The notes under the pieces are model-generated. The model was not told the origin of the DNA. It saw only the letters and a list, made by a program, of their open reading frames with translations, and searched no databases. Positions 1 to 8,179 of a stretch of 64,000 bases of DNA are shown here, in pieces. The DNA comes from Pelagibacterium flavum. Its GTDB lineage: Bacteria > Pseudomonadota > Alphaproteobacteria > Rhizobiales > Devosiaceae. The stretch lies in NCBI RefSeq assembly GCF_025854335.1, contig NZ_CP107716.1:2969001-3033000 (forward strand), in the 5' to 3' direction. Each line of letters opens with the position of its first letter. The first letter of the stretch is position 1. The position numbers and the translations under genes are program-made.

Positions 1-1057
1 CCACCAGATCCGCGTGCGCCATCTCGACAACCGACCGCGTATCCCCGGCCCGCCAGACGATCCCCGCCTCCCCATCGCGCACCGAAAGTCCCAGCGCCTC
101 GACCAGCCCCGCCGACGCGTCGCGCAGACTGGTCACCGCCTCGATTCCCAGCCCATGCACCATGGGCGCCCGTATATCGATTGCCTCGACCGGCACTCCG
201 AACTCATCGGCCATGGCGGCCAAAAGCTCCTCGGCACTCGCCGCCCCCAACCGCCCGTTCAGCCAATGCCCCGTGTCGTAATTGGCAGCGTCCGACCAGA
301 TGTCGGGCATGCCGGGAAACGCCGGATAGGGCCGCGCGTCCCAGCACCAGAGATATATGCGCTCGGCATCGAGCATCGGTGCGCCATAGATGCCCGACAC
401 GGGATTGTGCGCCCCCGCTTCCCGCCAGTATTGGTGGCACGCCCGCAGCATCTGGCGCTGGATCAGCGGATCGGGCGCGCCGCTCGAAAATGGCGGTCGC
501 TTGTCCTCGGCGCTTTTGGGGTCGCCAAACGCGTTGGGCGCGTTCGGCCCCTTGTCCACCGCACCGCATCCCAATTCGTCGCACCATGCGGCGGCAAATT
601 GGGGCCCGCGAAACCGTTCGGGATCGTTGGCCGGCATCAGCAGCGCCACAGCGCCATTGGACCAGACCAGCCGCTCCGCGCTCGCCTCATAGCGCGGCGC
701 CTCATTGTAGGGGTGGATCGCCTTGAGCCCCGAAACACCCTCGACCATGACCGCGCGCGCCTCGGCCATGGTTTCGCCCACCAGCGCTATGGGGCTGACG
801 GGTCGCTCGCCGGTCGCAAGTTCGCGGACCCATTCGGCACCGGCCCGTGTCTTGCCCGAGCCGCGTCCACCAATCAAAAGCCAGGTCGTCCAGTCGCCCT
901 TGGGGGCGCGCTGTTCGTCACGGCCCCATAAATCCCAGGCGAAGGTCCATTCGATGACCTCTTCGTCCGGCATCCTGTCGGCATGCTCACGCCAATAGGC
1001 GACCCGCTCTTCAAAACCGGCAAGGTCGTCGTCTCCCGCATGGTCATCGACGCTCAC
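1..1057 (-). CDS. Chimeric GTA gene: large terminase N-terminus fused in frame to GTA gp15 tail protein (partial)
   Basis: The frame starts at a GTG that overlaps the stop of the upstream gene (GTGA, 1054-1057) and stays open to the window edge. Residues 1-161 are a phage/GTA large terminase: Walker A GGRGSGKT at 63-70, then ERFRGPQF and the Walker B-like AAAWCDE. Straight after this, at nucleotides about 571-577, the protein becomes the TIM-barrel tail protein of GTAs (gp15): LGCGAVDKG, DPKSAED, NPVSGIYG, WDARPYPAFP and GHWLNGRLG. The terminase nuclease domain and the first part of gp15 are missing. The domain assignments come from family memory. The cause may be a deletion of the GTA head and tail genes between orfg2 and orfg15, or a chimeric assembly. 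A functional packaging motor is not expected from this protein. Confidence 0.8.
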   Translation of the reverse strand, partial: MSVDDHAGDDDLAGFEERVAYWREHADRMPDEEVIEWTFAWDLWGRDEQRAPKGDWTTWLLIGGRGSGKTRAGAEWVRELATGERPVSPIALVGETMAEARAVMVEGVSGLKAIHPYNEAPRYEASAERLVWSNGAVALLMPANDPERFRGPQFAAAWCDELGCGAVDKGPNAPNAFGDPKSAEDKRPPFSSGAPDPLIQRQMLRACHQYWREAGAHNPVSGIYGAPMLDAERIYLWCWDARPYPAFPGMPDIWSDAANYDTGHWLNGRLGAASAEELLAAMADEFGVPVEAIDIRAPMVHGLGIEAVTSLRDASAGLVEALGLSVRDGEAGIVWRAGDTRSVVEMAHADLV

Positions 1058-1470
1058 TTGCGTTCGATCTCGGCCATGCGTTCGGCCAGCCGTTGCTTGA
1101 TGGCTCCCATCTCGGCGCTCGGGCGCTTGGTCTTTTCGATCTTGCGTTCGGCATTGTCGAGGTCGATCAGCTTGTCGAGCGATCGCACGAGATTGCCCAG
1201 CATTGTCACTTCCGTGTTGCTCACCGATGTCATCTCCTCGTCGAGCAGGTTGAGTTGGCGTTCGAGAACGCGAAACATGCGCCTTATCAGCGTCGTGCGT
1301 TGCGTATGGCCGACCGTCGGCTTGCGCATCGGCCAGCCCTTGGCCTTGACGCGCGCATTGATCCCGCTGCGCGAAACGCCGTGACGCGCGGCAATTTCCG
1401 AAATCGGCACTTTGCCGGCCTCATATTCCGCCCGCACGGCATCCCAGTCCGGCTCCACCGTCCCGCTCAT
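1054..1470 (-). CDS. GTA/phage small terminase-like DNA-binding protein (gp1-like)
   Basis: A 138-aa protein. The ATG at 1470 is chosen because a GGATCGGG stretch lies just before it and upstream residues look non-coding. Residues about 17-45 form a helix-turn-helix (ISEIAARHGVSRSGINARVK), followed by a helical, charged region rich in Leu, Arg, Glu and Lys. This layout fits GTA gp1 or phage small terminase, which recognises DNA for packaging by the large subunit. It overlaps the terminase-like gene by four bases (GTGA), which suggests translational coupling. Unlike its partner it looks intact. It could also be a DUF1804-type HTH protein; the coupling to a terminase frame favours the packaging role. 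Confidence 0.75.
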   Translation of the reverse strand: MSGTVEPDWDAVRAEYEAGKVPISEIAARHGVSRSGINARVKAKGWPMRKPTVGHTQRTTLIRRMFRVLERQLNLLDEEMTSVSNTEVTMLGNLVRSLDKLIDLDNAERKIEKTKRPSAEMGAIKQRLAERMAEIERK

Positions 1471-1503
1471 CGCCCGATCCATCGCTGTCGTTGAAAAAAG
1501 GTC

Positions 1504-1592
1504 CGGTGAGACCCTGCGCCCCGGAGCACCGTGGAGGGGCCGTTGCTCTCGAGTGCGACCCAAACAAGGTCGCGTCCGCAGTAATCTCACCG
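1504..1592 (-). other. Predicted structured RNA leader (three-way junction) upstream of the GTA-type genes
   Basis: An 8-bp outer stem pairs 1504-1511 with 1585-1592. Inside it, 1514-1518 pairs with 1577-1581, a hairpin forms from 1555-1560 and 1568-1573 around a 7-nt loop, and a C4/G4 hairpin forms from 1519-1522 and 1536-1539. On the minus strand it would lie in the leader of the small-terminase-like gene, and a weak GGTC/GACC hairpin plus a run of six T follows (about 1494-1513), competing with the outer stem. The pairings are read from the sequence. The regulatory role and strand are inferred, and no known RNA family was recognised. Confidence 0.45.
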
Positions 1593-1761
1593 TGCCACAA
1601 ATCTAACCGAGCGGCGTGACGCGGGGATAAATCCCCTGGTATTTTTTGAAACTCCCGCCCGCCCGGCGCGTTCAACAGCCGCGCTCCCCTCAAAGCGTCG
1701 CCGTAAGATCGCGCCGCCGACGCGGATTTGCGAGAGAGATCAATAGCCCGGAGTTTCATCA

Positions 1762-2748
1762 ATGAACCGCCTCCTGCCCGCAGCCCTTCTTGCCGCTTTC
1801 GCCTTGCCCGCCTTCGCGCAGGACGCAACTCTGGAGATGGGCCGCGAACGGTCCGAAGCGTTCCTGTCCGGCGATCTCGAGGCGATCTGGAACGACATGA
1901 CGCCGCAAATGCACGAAGCCCTCGGTTCGCTCGAGGATCTTTCCGCCTTCCACCAGCAGATCACCACCGATCTGGGCGAAGAAACCGCGATCCTCGACGA
2001 AGAGGCGACCGCCCAGGGCGAACTTGCCGTTTACACACGTATTGGCGAGTGGTCTGCGCTCGACACCCCCATTGTCATGGAATGGGCGTTTGCCCCCGAT
2101 GGCATGATCGCGGGCTTTTTCATCCAGCCCCAGCCCGAGGCCGCTCCTTCGGCCTATTTCGACTATGAAACCAGATCCGATCTGCGGCTGCCCTTTAGGG
2201 ATGAATGGCACGTCTTCTGGGGCGGGCGCGACATCGCCGACAATTACCACGCCACCGATCCTGCCCAGCGCTTTGCCTATGATTTCGTGGTCCATGAGGA
2301 CGGCCAGTCCTACACGGGCGATCCCCAACAGCTGGAAAACTACCATTGCTGGGGCCGCGACATTCTCGCGCCCGCCGACGGTCAGGTCATCGCCATGGTC
2401 AATGATCTCCCTGACCAGCCGATCGGGCAAACCGATGCGGAAAATCCCGCCGGCAATCATGTGATCCTGGCACTGGCAAAAGGCGAGTTCGCCTTCCTGG
2501 CCCATATGCAGCAAGGCTCGATCACCGTGCAGCGCGGCCAGGATGTATCGTCGGGCGATGTGTTGGGGTTGTGCGGGAACTCGGGCAACACGTCCGAACC
2601 GCACCTGCATTTCCACCTCCAGACCACGCCTGATCTGAGAGATGGCGAGGGCCTTCCCGCCCAGTTCCAGAACTACATTGCAGATGGTGAACCCGTGGTG
2701 CGCGGAGAACCTGTGCGCGGCCAGACGGTTGCTCCTGCCGCGTCCTGA
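1762..2748 (+). CDS. Secreted M23-family (LysM/NlpD-like) peptidase with N-terminal DUF3887-like domain
   Basis: A 328-aa protein with a clear signal peptide (MNRLLPAALLAAFALPAFA). Residues about 25-145 resemble DUF3887, and about 150-310 form an M23 lysostaphin-type fold ending in the HLHFH zinc motif, preceded by GNHVILAL and CGNSGNTSEPH. The usual first zinc site HxxxD reads RFAYD, so the His is replaced by Arg; the nearby NYH may substitute. Such proteins cut or bind peptidoglycan in the periplasm. The start follows CCGGAG by about 9 nt. It stands alone, in tandem with the glucose dehydrogenase gene. Confidence 0.8.
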   Translation: MNRLLPAALLAAFALPAFAQDATLEMGRERSEAFLSGDLEAIWNDMTPQMHEALGSLEDLSAFHQQITTDLGEETAILDEEATAQGELAVYTRIGEWSALDTPIVMEWAFAPDGMIAGFFIQPQPEAAPSAYFDYETRSDLRLPFRDEWHVFWGGRDIADNYHATDPAQRFAYDFVVHEDGQSYTGDPQQLENYHCWGRDILAPADGQVIAMVNDLPDQPIGQTDAENPAGNHVILALAKGEFAFLAHMQQGSITVQRGQDVSSGDVLGLCGNSGNTSEPHLHFHLQTTPDLRDGEGLPAQFQNYIADGEPVVRGEPVRGQTVAPAAS

Positions 2749-2836
2749 GAGGGAAAAAACCACTTGGGAGAATTTAGGAACCCGATCCCGCCGGGCTGTG
2801 TTGTGTCCTGAGAGGCAATCGCACCGGGAGAGCATC

Positions 2837-5470
2837 ATGGACGACACGCATCGCGCGCGCCGCGGCTTTGGCTTTTGGGCCGCAATGGTCATTGGCGCCA
2901 TCATCGCAATTTTCGGAGTTCCCATTCTCGCCGGCGGCGTCTGGCTCGCTGCGCTCGGCGGGTCCTGGTACTACATTCTCGCCGGTATCGGTCTTCTCAT
3001 CACCGCATTCTTTCTCTTCCGACGCTCCATGCTCGCCGTGTGGGTTTATCTGGTGACCTTTGCGGGCACCGTTGTCTGGGCGCTCTGGGAGGCGGGGTTT
3101 GACGGATGGGCACAGGTGCCGCGCCTCGTGGCGCCCACCGTGGTGCTCGTTCTGGTCCTTGCCACCATTCCCGCGCTGCGCGGACGCTTCGCCCGCCCCG
3201 CCAGCACCGCAGCCGCGGCCATTGCGGGCGGATTGGCACTGGCCGGCTCGCTCTCGGTCCTCACGATTTCCCAGCAGGGCACCGCCATAGCCCAGGACGC
3301 CCCCGCGGCCGATGAGGCCGCACCGGTGGAAGAAACCGAAGCTCCGGTGACCGAAATTCTGCCCGAGGAACCCGGCGAAGTCCCGGAAGGCCAGGCGCCG
3401 ACCATCGAAACCGATGAAGCGGCTCCGGTCCAAGGTGCCGCGCCGCCGTCACCCGAAGCCCCTGCGGCGCCGGAAACGGGCGAGGAAGCCACGGGCGATA
3501 CCACGCCCACCGGCGTTGAAGCGCGCGCGCCCCTCGCCACGATGGAGGTCGGTGAAAACTGGCCCGCCTATGGCGGCACCTATCACGGCACCCGCTATTC
3601 CCCCCTCGATCAGATCACCCCCGACAATGTCGGAGAACTGACCCGCGTCTGGGAATTCCATTCGGGCGATCTGCCCGAGGGCGATGCCTCCAGCTATTCG
3701 CCCGAAAACACCCCGCTCAAGGTGGGCGACGATCTCTATCACTGCACCGCCATGGGCATCATGGTCGCCATCGACGCCGCGACCGGCCTTGAGGAATGGC
3801 GCTACGATCCTGAAGTCCCCACCGATGCCATTCCCTACGGCGCAACCTGCCGTGGCGCCGCCTATTTCGAGGTCCCGGACGCCGATCCCGATGCCATCTG
3901 CGCCACGCGCATCCTGTGGGGCACGCTCGACGCCCGCCTGCTCGCCGTCGACGCGCGCACGGGACAGCCCTGCCCCGATTTCGGCCTGGCCGGTGAGGTC
4001 TATCTCGAAGAGGGTCTGGGTGACACGGTGCCCGGCTGGTACGCGGTCACTTCGCCCCCCACAATCGTTCGGGGCATCGCGGTGATGGGCGCCCAGGTCA
4101 ATGACGGCCAGGCCGAAGACGCTCCCTCGGGCGTCGTGCGCGGCTATGATGCGGTTACGGGCGAACTCGCCTGGGCCTGGGATCTGGAAAATCCCGACAG
4201 CCGCACCGCGCCTCCCGAAGGGGAAACCTATTCGCGCGGCACGCCCAACATGTGGACCATCGCGGCAGCCGACGAGGAACTGGGGCTGGTGTATCTGCCC
4301 CTGGGCAATTCGGCCGTCGATTATTACGGCTCGAACCGCTCGGAGCTGGAAAACGAATACGCCACCTCGATCGTCGCGGTCGATGCAACCACGGGCGATG
4401 ACGTCTGGCACTTCCAGACCGTCCATAACGACGTCTGGGACTATGATCTGGGAAGCCAGCCCGCGCTGGTCGATTTCCCCACCGGCGAGGGCAGTGTTCC
4501 CGCCATCATCGTTTCCACCAAGCAGGGCGACATCTACATCCTCGACCGCGAAACCGGCGAGCCGCTCTTTGCCCCCGAGGAACGCGAAGTGCCCCAGGGC
4601 GGGGTCGAACCCGACTATCTCTCGCCCACCCAGCCCTTTTCGACCTACCACACGCTCGCCTTCGAGCCGCTTGAAGAAAAAGACATGTGGGGCATGACAC
4701 CGCTCGATCAGCTCTGGTGCCGCATCCAGTTCCGCCAGGCCCATTACGAGGGCATCTACACCCCGCCCACCTCCGATCAGCGCTGGATCCAGTATCCGGG
4801 CTATAATGGCGGGCAGGATTGGGGATCGCTGGCCGTCGACGAAGAGCGCGGCATCATGATCGCCAATTACAACAACATGCCCAATTACAACCGCCTGATC
4901 CCGCGTGAAGAGGCCGACGAGATGGGCGTTCGCGCCATTTTCGAGCCCGAATGGGAGCGCGGCGCGGAAGGTCCGGGACCACAGCTCGGTTCGCCCTACG
5001 CCATCGCGGTCAATGCCGGCTGGCGCCAGTCGACGGGGCTTTTGTGCAGCGAGCCGCCCTATGGCGGCATCCGGGCCATCGATCTGGAAACCGGGGAAAC
5101 GCTCTGGGACAAACCTTTCGGTAGCGCCCGCAAGAACGGTCCCTGGGGTATCCCCTCGATGTTGCCCATCCCTATCGGCACGCCCAACAATGGCGGCCCG
5201 ATCGTTACGGCCAGCGGCCTGATCTTCATCGCCGCGACAACCGATGATCTCATCCGGGCCATCGATATCGAAACCGGCGAAACCGTCTGGCAGGACACCC
5301 TGCCCGGTGGCGGGCAGACAACGCCCATCATCTATGAAGTCGCGGGCCGCCAGTTCCTGGTCATCGCGCCGGGCGGCCACCACTTCATGGAAACCCCGGT
5401 CTCGGACGCCGTCATCGCCTGGGCCCTGCCCGAGACCGTCCAGGCGGTCGAAGGCGCCACCGGCGATTAG
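2837..5470 (+). CDS. gcd: Membrane-bound PQQ-dependent glucose/quinate-family dehydrogenase
   Basis: An 877-aa protein that oxidises glucose (or a related sugar or polyol) in the periplasm and passes electrons to ubiquinone. It starts at the ATG at 2837, behind GGGAG. About five membrane helices occupy residues 12-160, and the eight-bladed PQQ propeller runs from about 240 to the end, with the family signature VHNDVWDYDLGSQP and several W-motif repeats. Between the two lies an acidic Pro/Ala/Glu linker of about 75 residues (155-232), which looks longer than in E. coli Gcd. No pqq biosynthesis genes are in the window. The substrate is not settled by sequence alone. Confidence 0.9.
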   Translation: MDDTHRARRGFGFWAAMVIGAIIAIFGVPILAGGVWLAALGGSWYYILAGIGLLITAFFLFRRSMLAVWVYLVTFAGTVVWALWEAGFDGWAQVPRLVAPTVVLVLVLATIPALRGRFARPASTAAAAIAGGLALAGSLSVLTISQQGTAIAQDAPAADEAAPVEETEAPVTEILPEEPGEVPEGQAPTIETDEAAPVQGAAPPSPEAPAAPETGEEATGDTTPTGVEARAPLATMEVGENWPAYGGTYHGTRYSPLDQITPDNVGELTRVWEFHSGDLPEGDASSYSPENTPLKVGDDLYHCTAMGIMVAIDAATGLEEWRYDPEVPTDAIPYGATCRGAAYFEVPDADPDAICATRILWGTLDARLLAVDARTGQPCPDFGLAGEVYLEEGLGDTVPGWYAVTSPPTIVRGIAVMGAQVNDGQAEDAPSGVVRGYDAVTGELAWAWDLENPDSRTAPPEGETYSRGTPNMWTIAAADEELGLVYLPLGNSAVDYYGSNRSELENEYATSIVAVDATTGDDVWHFQTVHNDVWDYDLGSQPALVDFPTGEGSVPAIIVSTKQGDIYILDRETGEPLFAPEEREVPQGGVEPDYLSPTQPFSTYHTLAFEPLEEKDMWGMTPLDQLWCRIQFRQAHYEGIYTPPTSDQRWIQYPGYNGGQDWGSLAVDEERGIMIANYNNMPNYNRLIPREEADEMGVRAIFEPEWERGAEGPGPQLGSPYAIAVNAGWRQSTGLLCSEPPYGGIRAIDLETGETLWDKPFGSARKNGPWGIPSMLPIPIGTPNNGGPIVTASGLIFIAATTDDLIRAIDIETGETVWQDTLPGGGQTTPIIYEVAGRQFLVIAPGGHHFMETPVSDAVIAWALPETVQAVEGATGD

Positions 5471-5497
5471 GAGGACAAGGCTAGCCCTCCCACCTTG

Positions 5498-5527
5498 GTC
5501 ATCCCGGGCTCGGCCCGGGATCCAGTA
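5498..5527. repeat. REP-like palindrome, copy A
   Basis: CCCGGGCTCGGCCCGGG core with the family ends GTCAT and ATCCAG. A diverged inverted tail (GAGTGTACTCGG) follows near 5560-5573. Confidence 0.75.
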
Positions 5528-5665
5528 GCCGCCAGCGTCGGCGGTTCCATCTCCGGCGCTGAGTGTACTCGGCCCCGGCGTCCGCCTTGCTGCGCCATCA
5601 TCGCCCCTTGACCACCCCCATCAAATCCGATTTGGCTTGCCGCGCCGAAATCACTTCAGGATCGT

Positions 5666-6472
5666 GTGCCCAGGATGCGTGGCCAGCTTGCCCTCTTGCT
5701 CTCCTCCCGCCGCTGGGAGCAGTTCATCATCACGGTGATCGTTATCAATGCCATCACGCTGGGGCTCGAAACGTCCCCGGAGGTCATGGCGGCCATCGGC
5801 CCGGCGCTCGTCGCGCTCGACTCGATCATCCTGGCGATCTTTGTCGTTGAAATCGCGCTGCAGCTCTACGCGCACGGGTTCAAATTCTTCCGCGATCCGT
5901 GGTCGATCTTTGATTTTGCCATCGTCGCCATCGCGCTCATTCCCGCCTCGGGCCCCTTCACCGTTTTGCGCGCCCTGCGCATCCTGCGGGTCTTGCGGCT
6001 GATTTCGGTGGTGCCATCGCTGCGCAAGGTCATTGGCGGGCTGGTTGCGTCCCTGCCCGGCATCGCCTCGATCTTTGTCTTGCTCATGCTGGTGTTTTAC
6101 GTCTTTGCCGTCATGGCGACCAAGCTCTACGGCGCCACATTCCCCCAATGGTTCGGCTCGATCCCAGCTTCGTTCTACACCCTGTTCCAGGTGATGACGC
6201 TGGAAAGCTGGTCGATGGGCATTGTGCGGCCGGTCATGGAGGTTCACCCCTCCGCCTGGCTTCTTTTCGTGCCCTTCATCGGCGCCACCGCCTTGACGGT
6301 GCTCAACCTGTTCATCGGTGTGATCGTGTCGGCCATGCAGGAAGAACACGATTCCGAAGCCACGACCCAACGCCAGGAATTGCGCAGCGAAACCGAGCTG
6401 GTTCTGGCCGAAGTTCGCGCCCTGCGCGCCGAAGTTGCCGAGTTGCGCCGCGAGCAAACGAGCGGAAAATAG
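5666..6472 (+). CDS. BacNav-type voltage-gated sodium channel
   Basis: A 268-aa, single-domain ion channel (GTG 5666, or ATG 5675). Six membrane segments are visible. S4 carries arginines every third residue (LRALRILRVLRLISVVPSLRK), so it is a voltage sensor. The pore filter reads TLESWSM, the same as in NavAb, which predicts sodium selectivity in a homotetramer. The C-terminus (about 225-268) is a charged coiled-coil, as expected for tetramer assembly. Length fits the family (about 270 aa). It is followed by the PHO-box region of the phosphatase gene. In marine or halophilic bacteria such channels are linked to pH and motility behaviour; that role here is inferred. Confidence 0.92.
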   Translation: MPRMRGQLALLLSSRRWEQFIITVIVINAITLGLETSPEVMAAIGPALVALDSIILAIFVVEIALQLYAHGFKFFRDPWSIFDFAIVAIALIPASGPFTVLRALRILRVLRLISVVPSLRKVIGGLVASLPGIASIFVLLMLVFYVFAVMATKLYGATFPQWFGSIPASFYTLFQVMTLESWSMGIVRPVMEVHPSAWLLFVPFIGATALTVLNLFIGVIVSAMQEEHDSEATTQRQELRSETELVLAEVRALRAEVAELRREQTSGK

Positions 6473-6495
6473 CGGCCCCGGCCAGAACTTATCCA

Positions 6496-6535
6496 CCGTC
6501 ACCGAACCGTCATGCGCAGGTGACCTGACCGTCAC
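6496..6535 (+). promoter_or_regulatory. PHO-box array (PhoB sites) upstream of alkaline phosphatase
   Basis: CCGTCAC at 6496, CCGTCAT at 6507 and CCGTCAC at 6529 are spaced 11 and 22 bp apart, which is the periodicity of PhoB half-sites (consensus CTGTCAT). The array lies about 50-90 bp before the phosphatase start, so phosphate-starvation control is likely. Confidence 0.65.
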
Positions 6536-6582
6536 ACAACACAAATAGCGTCCGCCCCGATCGAAACCCCATGGAGGCAACC

Positions 6583-8061
6583 ATGTTTCGTCGGACGCTA
6601 GTGTCTACCCTTTCCATCGCGCTTTGCGCATCCACCGCCCTCGCCCAGGATCTTCCCCAGGCCGGGAGCGACTATTACACTGCGGCTCAGGACGCTCTTG
6701 CTGAGCGCATCAACCTGCAGCCCAACACCAACAAGGCAATGAACGTCATCCTGTTCGTGGCCGATGGACAGGGTGTCCATACAAACTACGGCATTCGCCT
6801 CTATGAAGGCCAGCAGAACGGATTTTTGGGCGAAGAATATGATCTGCCCCATGACCTGTTCCCCAACTCGGCCATCATCAAGACCTACAACATCAACTCC
6901 CAGACTCCGGACTCCGCCCCGACCGCCGGCGCGATGAACACCGGCGTCAAGCAGGTCTTCAACACCATCAACATGGCCGATACCGTCATCCACGACGATT
7001 GCTCGACCGAAAGCCCGCTGCGCCTGTTCTCCGAGATGGCTTCGGACGCCGGCATGTCGGTCGGCGCGGTTTCCACTGCGTCCATTACCCATGCCACCCC
7101 GGCCGCCGTTTACGCCAAGACTGCCAACCGCAACTGGGAAGGCTCCGCGCCGGAAGGCTGCACCGACATCGCGACCCAGCTCATCGAACAAATGGAAGCT
7201 GGCGTGATCGACGTTGCGCTCGGCGGCGGCATCCGCGCCTTTGCTCCGGCAGGCGTCGAGATGGAAACAGGCACCGGCAACCGTGAAGACGATGTCAACC
7301 TCGTCGAACGCGCCACCGCCTCTGGCATCCAGTATGTCTATGATGCCGAAACCCTTGCTGCGGCAGACCGCAGCCAGCCGATCCTGGGCCTGTTCTCCAA
7401 CTCGCACATGTCCTACGAACATGACCGTCCCGAGGACGAACCCTCGCTGGCCGATCTGACCACGGCAGCGATCGAGCAGCTCTCCGGCAATGAAAACGGC
7501 TTCTACCTCGAAGTCGAAGCTGGCCGCGTCGATCACGCCAGCCATGCGGGCAACGCTCATCGCACCTTCACCGATGGCGTGGCGTTCTCGGACGCCATCC
7601 GTGCCGCTCAGGAAATGACCGACCCGGAAAACACGCTCATCATCGTCACCGCCGACCACGAACATTCGATCGTCTTCAACGGCTATTGCGGCCGTGGCAC
7701 GCCGATCACCGGTCTGTGCATGGGCGTGGCCAAGGGCCAGGTCGAACATTCGGGAGAGCCCGTGCTGGCCGCCGATGGCCTGCCTTACACCGTGGTCACC
7801 TTCGGACAGGGCGCCGGTTCGGTTCTCGTCGAACAGGAAGACGGCACCTATGCCGGTTCGCGTCCCGACCTGACCCAGGAAGAAGCTCAGGATCCTGATT
7901 ACCTCCAGCAGGCGCTCATCCCGATGGGTTCGGAAACCCACTCCGGCGTTGACGTTGCCCTTTGGGCCACTGGCCCCTGGTCGCACCTGTTCGGTGGCAC
8001 CATGGATCAGGAAATGATCTTCCACGTCATGAACCACGCTGTCTTCGGCGCCGCCGAATAA
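6583..8061 (+). CDS. Periplasmic alkaline phosphatase
   Basis: A 492-aa PhoA-family enzyme that releases phosphate from organic monoesters in the periplasm. The start is the ATG at 6583, since GGAGG lies 5 nt upstream. A signal peptide ends near ALAQ. Family residues are all visible: FVADG metal Asp, the nucleophile Ser in TPDSAPTAGAM, VEAGRVDHASHAGN, TADHEHS, and the final metal His in ETHSG. A PHO-box array precedes it and a strong terminator follows, so it is probably a single-gene PhoB-regulated unit. Confidence 0.92.
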   Translation: MFRRTLVSTLSIALCASTALAQDLPQAGSDYYTAAQDALAERINLQPNTNKAMNVILFVADGQGVHTNYGIRLYEGQQNGFLGEEYDLPHDLFPNSAIIKTYNINSQTPDSAPTAGAMNTGVKQVFNTINMADTVIHDDCSTESPLRLFSEMASDAGMSVGAVSTASITHATPAAVYAKTANRNWEGSAPEGCTDIATQLIEQMEAGVIDVALGGGIRAFAPAGVEMETGTGNREDDVNLVERATASGIQYVYDAETLAAADRSQPILGLFSNSHMSYEHDRPEDEPSLADLTTAAIEQLSGNENGFYLEVEAGRVDHASHAGNAHRTFTDGVAFSDAIRAAQEMTDPENTLIIVTADHEHSIVFNGYCGRGTPITGLCMGVAKGQVEHSGEPVLAADGLPYTVVTFGQGAGSVLVEQEDGTYAGSRPDLTQEEAQDPDYLQQALIPMGSETHSGVDVALWATGPWSHLFGGTMDQEMIFHVMNHAVFGAAE

Positions 8062-8085
8062 TCGGTCCCGATCACAAATTTTGGG

Positions 8086-8111
8086 GAGGGCCGGTCCACC
8101 GGCCCTCTTTT
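8086..8111 (+). terminator. Rho-independent terminator after alkaline phosphatase
   Basis: Arms GAGGGCCGG and CCGGCCCTC (9 bp) around TCCA, followed by four T, 25 nt after the phosphatase stop. Confidence 0.9.
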
Positions 8112-8125
8112 CATATCACTGTCAC
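8108..8125 (+). promoter_or_regulatory. Possible PHO box upstream of the metal-type ABC operon
   Basis: TTTTCAT and CTGTCAC lie 11 bp apart, matching 5 and 7 of 7 positions of the PHO half-site. The following CACAAC also occurs next to the phosphatase array at 6533-6540. It overlaps the terminator T-run and is about 55 bp before the next gene. Confidence 0.4.
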
Positions 8126-8179
8126 ACAACAGGGGCCGCTGCCTGCTAGTATTTTCGCACCAGGCAAAGGAGATTTCCC

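Noticed and set aside
1504..1592. The structured leader as a tRNA (including a tRNA-Sec-like long acceptor stem)
   Set aside because: Neither strand has the T-arm consensus (GTTCRANYC) or a plausible anticodon arm.
3449..5383. Long antisense reading frame opposite the glucose dehydrogenase gene
   Set aside because: High-GC codon bias leaves the opposite strand open; the sense frame has clear family motifs, and the antisense one has none. The same applies to other long antisense frames, such as those opposite ytfQ-ytfR and the M16 protease gene.
6489..6497. TTATCCACC, resembling a DnaA box, considered as part of an origin because of the skew switch
   Set aside because: It is isolated, lies about 25 kb from the skew change, and no cluster of boxes or AT-rich unwinding region was seen.
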